From Ahaetulla prasina (taxonomy: Eukaryota > Chordata > Lepidosauria > Squamata > Colubridae): 64,000 nucleotides of DNA. Positions 54,116 through 64,000 of this stretch are shown one piece after another. The notes under the pieces are model-generated. The model ran no database searches, had not been told where the DNA came from, and was given only the letters and a program-made list of their open reading frames with translations. The translations under genes were made by a program, and so were the position numbers. The stretch covers positions 33,673,520 to 33,737,519 of the forward strand of contig NC_080546.1 in NCBI RefSeq assembly GCF_028640845.1. Reading direction: 5' to 3'. Each line of letters starts with the position of its first letter. The stretch's first letter is position 1.

Positions 54116-56045
54116 TTAGAAGACCAATATAATTTATTCATAGCACCATGTACCATAATTGTCAAAATCTAGAAATAAAATTCTCCCCATTGGGAAATGG
54201 AAACCAAATTGCCGCTCAATTCTTAGTAGAGCTACTAAATCTTACTGAAAAATAGATACTGTAGCTTTTCCTGCTTTCAGATAATGAACTTGTATGAAGA
54301 AAAGATTTCCTTGGCTTGCTTTTTTATAACGGGTCTTAAAGAATTCTCAGAAAGATCTAGAATGTTAAGAGAAACTTAGTAAAGCCAAGATAAAATAAAT
54401 TATGCTATATTGATATAATACTTCATAACCAATGGTTTTACTGAATGTTGAATACCAAGTAACTTCAGAGTTAACATTCTATGGAAAGTATTATGGTCAT
54501 GCCAAGTTTTTGATTTGGTCCTAAATTTCTCAATTACCCCAAATAAATTGTACAAAGTTTGGCATCCAGGATAGTATGAAGCCGACATTAGACTGGAAAC
54601 TGGTTCACATGGACTGTGCTTTCATAGGCTAACTTATCATACATTCATATTTAAAGTGTGTGATATTTTATGTTTGCAATTAATTTATTACATATTATAG
54701 GGCAACATAATGATTGATTTGGCATGCATAACAATGTCAGTATCAATGTCAGCCTGACATTGTATTGTTAAATGAGAAAATAACTGCAAAATATATTGAC
54801 AAGGGGGAATGTAATTCAGCAGTAGGCCTCAAATATAAGGAAATCTGAATTTCACATACTGCTGTTGTTTCTAAACAGCACTGAATACAAACTTTGAAAT
54901 ACAATGAACAGGAATAGGACAGGGTAGAAATGAAACAGAGTCTTGGTATGTCAGAAATGGGAAACATATTAGAAAGAAGTTAAAAGAACTACAAAGTCTA
55001 TCTCAAGAGAATTTAAAACAAGTGTACTTTTTTCTTAATATATATATATATAATAAGGAATGATATATTATTCTATGTAATTCTTAATTATATGGTACGA
55101 TTAAATTGGCCTGCAGTCATGACATGTCAAAAAGAATCTTGAAAAACTATAAAGAAATAAATGAAGAAAATCTGGGATATATAGAAAGATGGAATTACAT
55201 TAATTAAATTAATATAATATAAAAGGGAAGTGGAAGCCAAACTTGATAAGAATATCAAGATGGCTACCTAAAGGCAAATAGAGATTGGCAGTTCTTGCCA
55301 ATATCAACAATATGAGATATGAATATATATATAGTACCTATGTACACACACAATCACACACAATCACACAACTTTATGTTTATATATCGTAGCTTGTCTT
55401 ACCAACCTTAATTTACTTACAACCACTGTGGAAGCAACATCCCAATCAAGGCTATAAGACAAGTTACCACATATAAATAGACAGCAAACTCTACTATGAT
55501 GTTATTCTAGTAATGAAATGTCTACAGAAGGAAGCTCAGATACCACCAGGAACTCAACAATTCTTTTTGCCTCCTCAGTTATGGATGCCTCAAATTGTTT
55601 TCAAATGGCCCACTCTGTCTCCATATAAACTGTTTCCTGCTTTTTCAACAAAGTAACTTTTTTCTTACAAAATAATTTTATTAATTTTTAATAAGTAAAT
55701 GACAAATTAAAAGAAATAATAATAAGAAAAAAATGAAAAAAAGGAGAAAGAGAGCTAATTAACGAAACAAGAAACAGAATAAATTAGCAATTTCCAACTT
55801 CTTCTCATATTTGATTGCCTGAGATTGCTAGGGTCCATACTCACATGCTAACCAGAGTGCACCAAACAGGGTAAACTAGCTCCTTACTCAGAATAGGTAA
55901 TGGCATTCTGGGGCTTTTTTCCATACCGATGTAACATTGTGTTCATGCATCACCCATCCAGCACCAGTTGGTATTGTGCTTCTGCACAAAGCGCCATTAT
56001 TTTTCCCACTGAAGTAGTACTTCTTTACTTACTTGTATGTAACAT
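54116..56045. other. AT-rich non-coding stretch
   Basis: About 1.9 kb with (TA)n at about 55038-55053 and (ACACAATC)n-like repeats at 55345-55372. No gene is supported. Confidence 0.45.
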
Positions 56046-56049
56046 GATT

Positions 56050-56135
56050 TTGAATTGCTAATCAATGCTAGGACTTGAATTGCTTGGAGCATAGACCTTA
56101 CCCAGTGTGTTTAAGGCACTGAGCCACCATGCCTC
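56050..56135 (-). mobile_element. Decayed tRNA-derived SINE 5' part
   Basis: On the minus strand: GAGGCATGGTGGCTCAGTGC (A-box region) followed about 50 bp later by CAATTCAAGTCCTAGC (B-box-like). No body or tail is recognised. Confidence 0.45.
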
Positions 56136-56310
56136 TTCAGCAGGTATAAACATACCCATCATCCCACTTCCCTCTAGCATTACAGAAATCCCTTCACCCA
56201 TTTATTTAATCTTTTTCAACCATCAAATCCATAAATCTTCAATATTTGTCTATTTTCAGCAAAAATTCCAGTCTTGAAAACTTATTGTTTCATACCTGAT
56301 TGAACAGATT

Positions 56311-57985
56311 AGATTTGCCATTGAGTTTACAACGATCTAACACAAATAGATTTCACAGAAGATAATGTTGAAAAGGCCCTTCGCAGACTGAAACCATATC
56401 TATCTATTGGATCTGATGGTCTATGTGCATACTTCTTAAAAATGCTTTCCACTGTTATAGCAAAACCCCTAAGCATAATCTTTGAAAAATCTTTCAGGAC
56501 CAGCTCCCTTCCCAAACTATGGTCACTAGCCATGGTCATCCCTGTCTTCAAAAAAGGAGACCCCAGCCTAGTTGAAAATTACAGACCAATTTCTTTATGC
56601 TGTGTCACTTGTAAAGTAATGGAATCAATCATCAACCAATCCATCACCCTCCACCTTGAAACAAACAACCTACTCTCCAATAAACAATTTGGTTTCAGAA
56701 AAAAATTATCCTGTAATTTACAACTTCTTCACTGCAAAAACATATGGACTACAAATCTTGATCAGGGCAAAGCAATAGATGCAATTTACATAGACTTCTG
56801 TAAAGCTTTTAACTCAGTGGTACATGACAAGCTTCTTCTAAAACTAAAATCCTACTGCATCTCCGGACCCCTCCATAATTGGATAACAGCGTTCCTGTCA
56901 AACAGACAACAAGTGGTCAAAATAGGCAGTGCCCTATCAAATCCTGCTCCTGTCAATAGCGGTGTCCCCCAAGGACCAACACTCTTCATATTATACATTA
57001 ACGACCTCTGTGACCATATTATAAGTAATTGTGTTCTCTTCGCCGATGATGTGAAACTATTTAACACTACCAACAATGCGGCTACCCTTCAAAAAGACCT
57101 TGACTTTGTGTCAGCATGGTCAAAAAATTGGCAACTCCAAATCTCAACCAGCAAATGCTTTGTCTTACACATTGGAAAAAAGAATCAGAACGCTAAATAC
57201 AAGCTTGATGGACATTACCTTGTAGATGACCCTCACCCGTCAAAGACCTTGGAGTTTTCATATCAAATGATCTAAGTGCCAAAGCCCACTGCAACTACAT
57301 TGCAAAAAAGGCTTTAAGAGTTGTAAACTTAATATTGCGTAGCTTCTTCTCCAGAAACACTACACTATTTACCAGAGCTTATAAAACATTTGCTAGACCA
57401 GTTCTTGAATACAGCTCGCCTGTCTGGAACCCATACCTCATTTCAGACATTAATACAATTGAGCGTGTCCAGAAATATTTTACAAGAAGAATTCTCCACT
57501 CCTCTGATCACAACAAAATACCTTATGCCACCAGACTTGAAATCCTGGGTTTAGAAAATTTAGAACTCTGCCGCCTTCGGCATGACCTGAGTATAACTCA
57601 TAAAATCATCTGCTACAATGTCCTTCCTGTCAAAGACTACTTCAGCTTCAATCGCAACAATACATGAGCACATAATAGATTTAAACATAATGTGAACCGC
57701 TCCAATCTTGATTGTAGAAAATATGACTTCAGTAACAGAGTTGTTAATGCCTGGAATGCATTACCTGACTCTGTGGTCTCTTCCCAAAACCCCCAAAGCT
57801 TTAACCAATGACTATCTACTATTGACCTCACCCCATTCCTAAGAGGTCTGTAAGGGGCGTGCATAAGAGCACCAGCGTGCCTACCATTTCTGTCCTAATG
57901 TTTCCTTTGATTGTATCCAATTCGTATGGTTATTTCATGCTTATACTTATATATACTGTTGTGTTTGACAGATAAATAAACGTTA
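56311..57985 (+). mobile_element. CR1-like LINE, longest copy of this family, 5'-truncated
   Basis: The element covers most of the reverse transcriptase, the C-terminal region and a 3' UTR with AGGGGCGTGCATAAGAGCAC, ending in AGATAAATAAACG. Other copies: 17313, 38940, part of 53436, and the 3' end at 60294. The endonuclease domain and ORF1 are missing. The frame is interrupted near 57240-57335, so no complete protein can be made. Confidence 0.9.
56442..57275 (+). pseudogene. CR1-like LINE reverse transcriptase, partial (277-residue open frame)
   Basis: Motifs in order: VIPVFKKGDPSLVENYRPIS (about residues 32-51), FGFRKKLSCNLQLL (86-99), DAIYIDFCKAFNSVVHDKLL (113-132, first catalytic Asp), NSGVPQGPTLFILYIND (172-188), and FADDVKLF with FADD at 200-203. 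After DDPHPSKTLEF the frame is lost. The C-terminal part continues at 57335-57667 (TRAYKTFARPVLEYSSPVWN, ATRLEILGLENLELCRL). Two residues seem missing between PQG and P compared with most CR1 proteins (GSVLGP). The frame before 56442 (from about 56330) holds more RT sequence. Confidence 0.88.
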
Positions 57986-60293
57986 AATAGTAATCAAATA
58001 TTTTCTCCTGTAATTCAAACTAGATATCTAGGGAGCTTCAAAGCTAGGTTAGACAAACCTTTGCTTATAGACAGTTGTTTCTACCATAATTTGATTTCAG
58101 TTCAATAATTATACTAAAATACTGTGATTTATTACTCTATTGTATAATTTGGGGTCTATAATGTTCTTATAACAAGGGCTTTTCTCTTGGATACAGTAAA
58201 TATATATACAAAGCATATCAAAGAATACATTGCATTGCTCCTAGCTGTTTCTCTTATCTTTTGAGAACTCAGAAGTAAACATTTAAAAAAACATATTTGC
58301 CACATTAGTTGAAATGTACAAGTTGCTCCAAAATTCTTGTTTTATTCTTGACATACTCTGTAGATCCAAGGATAAGGACTGAGATATAAAATTATTTATG
58401 ATTATTAAATAAAATTTTGACTTAATCAGAACACAACAGAATCTGTAAGTGAGAATTCTAATTACTAATAGCAAAGGATATGTTTAAAAAAAAGGATCCA
58501 GTTAAAAGGAAATTAAGCTACAGCCCTTAATTTGTCCTCTTGCAATATGTGTCTGGGCATTTATATAGGATTATGACTTCACAAATCATGTAGTAGTGAA
58601 ATATGTGTATTTCTCTGGCTTCCAATGCAATGGAACTCTATTAGGTAATGCTTAAATATATAGCCTCTTAATCATGAATGTTCATAAATGAAAAATGCAG
58701 ACTCCCCATAAAAGTTTATCTCACAGCTGTGCCTTGCTATATATAGCATAGAATTGTATTAGTTCATATAGTTATGAAACCATCAAACTGCCCTTGACTG
58801 TCCTTCCTGAGATTCCAGATAATTAAGCTTACAGAAAATATTTCTTTCTTCAAAGTTATTTTTGTTATTTTAGTGCTCAGTGGGTAAAAATAATCATCAT
58901 CCCAAAGCATTTTTTTTTCTAAAAAAGAAGATAGAGTAGAAAAACTTGAGTTCATTGTCAATATAAGTAAAATTGCTTTATCTATCTATGGACCACAGTA
59001 GGTTTAGTTCATTTTAAGCCCCAGTCTATAGATAACAGGCCTCATTACATGTACATGGTGTTAATAATTCATCATGCAAATTAAATAATAGCAAATTACA
59101 TTAACACTTAGGAGAGAAACAAAATTATTTAAAGTAATAGCACTTTATGAAATTGACCTGGGTGAAAGCTAATTACAAATATGGATATGAATTCAAGTTG
59201 TCAATATAAACTCCTTTCATACTAACATTTTGGAATTATGTATGTATTATGATGTATCAATTATGTATGTATTATGATGTATCAATTATATCAGTTCTTC
59301 TTTGTTGCATTTTTATATCTCCCTAATTTTATAGTTTGATCCCCTTTGTTTATTTCAACAGGGAGAACCCAAGGACACTCATTACCTGAGCCAGAATGGA
59401 TCCAATACCTGAGAAAGGAGGATAACCTTACCATCTTTTGGAACTGTCACCATGCTTCTCCTTACTATTGTCTGCTCTGTCCTAAAAACTCCTTCTCTCC
59501 AAAAAGCACCAGAAGAATTATTCATTTTGAGACTAGTAGGCTGCCGGCTTCTTAACAGAAGAGAGCTCTTTCCCTTTTCAATCATTCTTTCTGTATTTAT
59601 ATGACTAGAAATGAAGAACTTAAACTAATATCATTGTAAATGGGATGAGGAAACTGCCTGCCTTGCCCTTACAAAAGTAATTGTCCCAGTATCCAACAAT
59701 AATAAGAAAGATATAAAATATTTTTGGAAAATGGAGCAATCCCTTTACATTGAGACTTTTAGGTATGTCACTAAGGATCATCATTAGTTCTTAGCATGGC
59801 TCAAAAATATTGTAAATGCACCCCTCTTTCTTTTTAGCAACACTGATCTTCTCTTCAGTTCTGCCAGCAGTGATATATTGCAAACAGAACATTCCTGATG
59901 GGCAGCTTTACTTCTATTGTTTACATACTAAACTTGCAAGCAATGCTATTGGCCGTTCATAACATAAACACAAAATGATTCTGTGAAATCATGCTAAAGG
60001 TCAGAATAGCATGTGCAGAAAGTGGCTTCCAGTTAAGATAAGCAGCTTATAGCTACTATCTACTAATTCCATCCTGTTTACAGCTCACATTTTATGATCT
60101 AGAAGTTCCAAGTCCAGCTATTGGGCCATTATGACTTCTTTACATTAAAGAGCTTACTTTTTCTTTGCTTGGAAAGGTGAAATACGCCAGTTATACTTTC
60201 ACAGAAGGGAGTTCTTATTTTTCTTTCTTATTTCTATAAATTAATGTCTTAATTCTTTGACGGGCCCTGGGAGACGAGGACCCTGGGAGATGA
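57986..60293. other. AT-rich non-coding stretch
   Basis: About 2.3 kb. A 25-bp tandem duplication (ATTATGTATGTATTATGATG plus TATCA, twice) lies at 59235-59288. A splice-acceptor-like TTTGTTTATTTCAACAG ends at about 59361, followed by an open stretch without known similarity. No gene is supported. Confidence 0.4.
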
Positions 60294-60450
60294 AGAAATA
60301 GGGGTGTGCATAAATGCACCAGCATGCCTACCGTCCCTGTCCTACTGTCCCCATTTATTTGTATTTATTTTTTGTGTTCATATCCATGCTTATATTTATA
60401 CCTGTTATCTCATACATGTTTGACAAAATAAATAAATAAAAATAAATAAA
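60294..60450 (+). mobile_element. CR1-like LINE 3' end
   Basis: Only the last 150 bp of the 56311 family: GGGGTGTGCATAAATGCACC, CATGCCTACCGTCCCTG, TTATCTCATACATGTTTGAC and a tail of AAATA repeats. Just upstream (60264-60292) CCCTGGGAGA(C/T)GA is tandemly repeated. Confidence 0.78.
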
Positions 60451-60531
60451 CACACCTAATTATCATTCAACTATCCCTTTTTAAACAATGTTATCTAGAA
60501 AATAACAACTAGGAGTTTGGGCTGTCTAGGG

Positions 60532-60645
60532 CAGGGGTCTCCAACCTTGGCAATTTTAAGACTTGTGGACTTAAAGCAAAGCTGGCTGGGAATTCTGGGA
60601 GTTGAAGTCCACAAGTCTTAAAGTTGACACGGTTGGAGACCCCTG
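60532..60645. mobile_element. hAT-like MITE, 114 bp, with perfect 8-bp target duplication
   Basis: It starts CAGGGGTCTCCAACCTTGGC and ends GGTTGGAGACCCCTG. GTCTAGGG lies at 60524-60531 and again at 60646-60653. The interior has AAGACTTGTGGACTT and AGTCCACAAGTCTTAA, so nearly the whole element can fold into a hairpin. A deleted relative is at 29108. Confidence 0.9.
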
Positions 60646-60653
60646 GTCTAGGG

Positions 60654-61225
60654 GACTGCTTATTCCAAGTAGAGATTGCCTCCCCCATCATGGTTGCATA
60701 GCATTACTGCCCGTTGTGGCAGGCAAGGACTCAAAGCCCATCATTATCTGCAGGAGCTATTCTCTTGTCAAATACATTCCCATCAGAAAGGAGATTCATC
60801 TTTTTAAGCCAGTTATTTCAAGCTTGTGAATTCTAGGTTATTTCAAAGAGTATTTGAGAACTAAGCAAGTGTGATGGATTTTATATGAGAGGATTGAAGG
60901 TACTAGGTTATAGTATGGTTGGAGATCTATTGGCTATAGTTTGGCTGGAAATCCAGTTTTGGTGTGCAGTTAAGACACAAGCTAGGAAAGGGAGAACCAT
61001 AATTTGAAGTCCTGCCTTAAGCACAAAGGCACCTGTTGACCCTTGCTAGTCAATCTCTCTCAGCCTTAGGAACAAGGCAATGTTTTTTCAGAAATTTTGC
61101 CAAGAAAACTTCAAGGACTAGTCCAAGAATTTTCCAGGAGTTTTTTAAAAAGTAAATTAGATAATTGATTATTTGGTAGTGTATGAATATTGTATTTGTT
61201 TTATGTTTACATTGTGTATTGTTTC
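60654..61225. other. AT-rich non-coding stretch, no feature recognised
   Basis: No gene or repeat is supported. Confidence 0.45.
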
Positions 61226-61300
61226 ATTTTTGCTTGTGAACTGCTCACAGCCGGACTGATGAAAGTGCCATAAAAGCCCTTGGAATAAATAAGTAAATAG
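61226..61300 (+). repeat. Retroposon 3'-end-like remnant
   Basis: GTGAACTGCTCACAGCCGGA, then ATGAAAGTGCCATAAAAGCC and GGAATAAATAAGTAAATA resemble a LINE/SINE 3' end with an AAATA tail. The family is not identified. Confidence 0.4.
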
Positions 61301-62015
61301 TTGTTAATTTCTGGGGACTTAAAATTGGGGCAAGGGAAAAGAAAGGAGAGTTTTATCAGTTCTCTTCTGCAATTCCTCAATTCCCATACAATCTATAAAT
61401 CTTTTTTATGTTCTTCCTGAAGGTTATGTACAGTCTCTAAATTATGGTCACAGTAAAGAAAAAAAGTTGTAGCAATTCAACAAAATATGATGGCATAATT
61501 ATGCCATAGTTTATGTGTGAAGCATCAGGTATAAAGTACAGGACAAACAACAAGCAAGTGGACAAGTCAGTGTGAAAATAAATTACATGCTATTCATCAT
61601 ATGTCAGATTCTCTTTCCATTGATGAGAAGAATATATAACAAATATTTCAGTAACTCTGTAAATCCATAGTTTAGTAATTTATTCTCTTGAATTAGAACA
61701 TGTGTTTTTCATTTTGCTAAAGCTATGAAACCCTAAAGAAATAAAAAAGGCAAAATGATTTCCTAGTTAGTTTTCCAAAACATAATAGTATGCAAAAAAT
61801 TAGTGCTGCCAATCTTATGAGCCTCAGGAAAGACAAATGCAAAATAGTGTTGTATAACAAAAATATTGTATCTTCAAATTAAAATATATAATATTATATA
61901 GTATAAATACCCTGAAGTTAATTTTTTTCACAATCCATCAGTTGTAATATGACCTTCCATAGTTAGACAAGACGCCAGTTTTTCCATGGAGGGCAACATA
62001 CTTAAGAGTTGTACC
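61301..62015. other. AT-rich non-coding stretch, no feature recognised
   Basis: No gene or repeat is supported. Confidence 0.45.
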
Positions 62016-62150
62016 TTATGATTCTTGATGAATGTACCTTTCCTTTTATGTACTCCGAAAGCATATGCAAAAAGACAAATTCTTTGTGTGTCCAATCACA
62101 CTTGGCCAATAAAGAATTCTATTCTATTCTATTCTATTCTATTCTATTCT
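62016..62150 (+). mobile_element. Snake-type CR1/L3 LINE 3' end with (ATTCT)n tail
   Basis: GACAAATTCTTTGTGTGTCC, AATCACACTTGGCCAATAAA and then seven ATTCT units (62116-62150). This is the 3' end of a LINE family known from snakes, in which the tail seeds an ATTCT microsatellite. The rest of the LINE is missing. Two short open frames read through it. Confidence 0.8.
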
Positions 62151-63080
62151 ACAGTTTCAGAGCATGCATGCAGAATGCGAAATGCACAGTGTAAAAGCTG
62201 TTTTTTAAAAAAGAAAAAAGTGAACTGAGTGCAACATTTGGTGACTACATGGACACAACCATATAATTTTCTTGATAATAATATACATATGATTTTCAAT
62301 TTTCTTCTTCTTGGCTTTTGTTTCCCAGTCTACTGTCCGGAAATATTTGGAACTGAAGAGCTAATTCTAATAAGGTTGAATGCTACTAGCTTTATAAAAA
62401 ATACAAGTCACCTAGATGCTGGGAGAACAAAAGTTGTGTTGAGGCTTTCATGTCTGAAATTACTCACCTCACCTTCACAGCAAACACTAAATGATGATGA
62501 TGACGAATAAGCTTGGGATATTATCATACCTGAGGTTAGCATTCTTTGCAGTATATACTTCATGCTATTAATTTCATACGTTTTCAGAAATGGTTCATTA
62601 GGAAGAAGAATAAAGCTGAAATACAACAAGACAGCAAAATGGAGATTTTCTTGCCAGTCCAATTTATTACTCTTTGCTTACTATCTTTTTTCCTTGGGAC
62701 TAGGATTGCATATAAATGGAATTTCTCAAAATCCCATGCCCATGTTGTTAACAGCAAACACCAGTAAGAAGGCAAACTATAATCTGGATGGGCATAATAA
62801 GGCAAGAAGATTTTAGCTAAAGCCATTCAGAATTAAATCAATCATTATTACAAGATAAGCAGCATGAATTATATTTTGAATATGGTTGATCCTGTGTGAC
62901 CGGCATCAAATAGAGATGCAGATTTGTTGTTTAATTAAATCTCAATTCAACAAGCTCCATTAAATTTTAAAATGGCTAAGTAAATGTTCTATTCTTTCAG
63001 ATAATATGCTAGTCACTGATTAAATAGTTTCTTGTCAAAATGAATTATTGTAGGAAAATAAAAAGGATAGTAGTTTTAAA
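62151..63080. other. AT-rich non-coding stretch, no feature recognised
   Basis: Overlapping frames at 62408-62826 on both strands have no known motif. Confidence 0.4.
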
Positions 63081-63215
63081 AAGAATAAGGTTTAATAAGA
63101 AGCTTCTTGGATGAGAAGTGACACATCTTCAAAGAAAAACCAGAAAGTCCAGTTGCTTCTTCAAAAACTACTTTTGGGACAACCGTGACCTGGATGACTT
63201 CTTCTTATCTGCTTG
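63081..63215 (+). mobile_element. Penelope-like terminal-repeat fragment
   Basis: Reads AAGAAGCTTCTTGGATGAGA, AGTGACACATCTTCAAAG, CCAGAAAGTCCAGTTGC, then TTTTGGGACAACCGTGACCT and GGATGACTTCTTC. This is the same order as the minus-strand half of 43292-43471. The hammerhead-like core is mutated here (AATAAGA instead of CTGAAGA, and GACAC instead of GAAAC). Confidence 0.5.
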
Positions 63216-63384
63216 TCTTGCTGGTGTTATCCTTCATTTATTTATTAGTTGTTTGAAAGCACAAAATAAATCACATAGTTTAGAGATGAGTGAGCTCTCT
63301 CTAATTCATTCAGAGCTCCAGATTATTTTCAAGATGACTGGATCATTTTAATCTACAATTTTATTGCTGTGAGGATTTTGTATA

Positions 63385-63661
63385 TTTCTGTGGGTGTGGC
63401 TTGGTGGGCATGGCATGGCTTGGTGGGCGTGGCTTGGTAGGCGTGGCAGGGGAAGGATAGTGTAAAATCTCCATTTCCACTCCAATCCAGTGGAAGGTTA
63501 TGGAAAATCCCCATTTCCTCCCGATCAGCTGGGACTTGGGAGGCAGAGAATAGATGGGGGTGGGGCCAGTCAGAATTTTTACTACCAGTTCTCCGAACTA
63601 TGCAAAATTTTCATTACTGGTTCTCCAGAACTTGTCAGAACCTGCTGAAACCCACCTCTGA
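63385..63661. mobile_element. hAT-like MITE, left end missing
   Basis: Same family as 7503. TTCTGTGGGTGTGGCTTGG starts it without the usual CAGTGGTGG end, followed by three or four copies of GGCGTGGCTTGGT words, AAAATCTCCATTTCCACTCC, TTTTTACTACCAGTTCTCC and GTCAGAACCTGCTGAAACCC. It ends CCACCTCTG at about 63660. Confidence 0.75.
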
Positions 63662-64000
63662 TGGGTCTCCAAGATATCTCATTTGCAGACAATGAGATGC
63701 CTATATGCTATTTTAGCCTAAATCTGGAAGTTGCCTCTCTAAATATATCAACATGTAATAAGGAAATGAGATATTCCAAATCCAATTCCACTTTTACCAT
63801 TTTTTGTAACTTCCAAAATAATGCTACTGAGGCAATCACTTGCAAAATTTGTGAATGTCAGTATACCTGATATTTATAATTTATTGGGGCTGAATGTTTT
63901 TCATTTGGATTACTACTACTCCTTGTCAAATTGTGGTACTAAAACTTCTATGCTTACTGGTATAAATCCTTTTCTCTTCATTTCAATATCCAATACACAC
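63662..64000. other. AT-rich non-coding stretch, no feature recognised
   Basis: One 69-residue plus frame (63661-63870) without known motif. No gene is supported. Confidence 0.4.

Noticed and set aside
59345..59560. Possible terminal exon after TTTGTTTATTTCAACAG
   Set aside because: The polypyrimidine tract and AG are convincing, but I recognise no protein in the following frames and found no partner exon. Such sites occur by chance in AT-rich DNA.

Overview
The window is AT-rich vertebrate DNA, most likely from a squamate reptile and probably a snake. I infer this from the repeats: BovB-type LINE 3' ends, a Sauria-type tRNA SINE, CR1 and CR1-like LINEs (one ending in an ATTCT microsatellite tail of the kind known from snakes), many small hAT-like elements with 8-bp target duplications, and Ty3/gypsy LTR elements. 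I found no host protein-coding exon, tRNA, rRNA or CRISPR array that I can support. All convincing coding sequence belongs to transposable elements, so the window reads as intergenic or intronic.

Layout. A complete gypsy element (copy A, minus strand, 1397-5948) has two apparently identical 189-bp LTRs and the target duplication ATAAT. From 6 to 22 kb there are small elements: hAT-like MITEs at 455, 7503 (carrying a nested SINE), 8640 and 11551, SINEs at 10266 and 21611, an L1 remnant at 16023, a CR1-like LINE at 17313 flanked by a repeat of about 50 bp, and a near-perfect 168-bp palindrome at 20234. At 22-26.5 kb a 0.6-kb segment is duplicated in direct orientation, and its second copy runs straight into a 5'-truncated gypsy element (copy B, plus strand, 23943-26503). 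A third gypsy element (copy C, plus strand, 32872-37455) is complete, has the target duplication GTAAT and keeps an uninterrupted gag-protease reading frame.

From 37 to 64 kb there are a TA-flanked inverted-repeat element (37798), a 771-bp non-autonomous hAT element (40225), a CR1 LINE on the minus strand with a MITE inside its 3' UTR (41256-42763), a Penelope-like inverted repeat (43292) with a hammerhead-ribozyme-like core, further MITEs and SINEs, an apparently chimeric LINE (53436-54115), and the longest CR1-like LINE copy (56311-57985).

How the parts relate. LTR elements carry gag, protease, reverse transcriptase, RNase H and integrase and move by a tRNA-primed RNA copy. LINEs carry a reverse transcriptase that also serves SINEs. 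The MITEs have no coding capacity and must have been moved by hAT transposases encoded elsewhere. None of the elements here looks fully coding-competent: gypsy A and C both contain frameshifts in pol, and all LINE copies are 5'-truncated. I did not find a clearly new biological system. The most interesting leads are the palindrome at 20234, the duplication joined to gypsy B, the chimeric LINE, and the hammerhead-like motif in the Penelope-like repeats.
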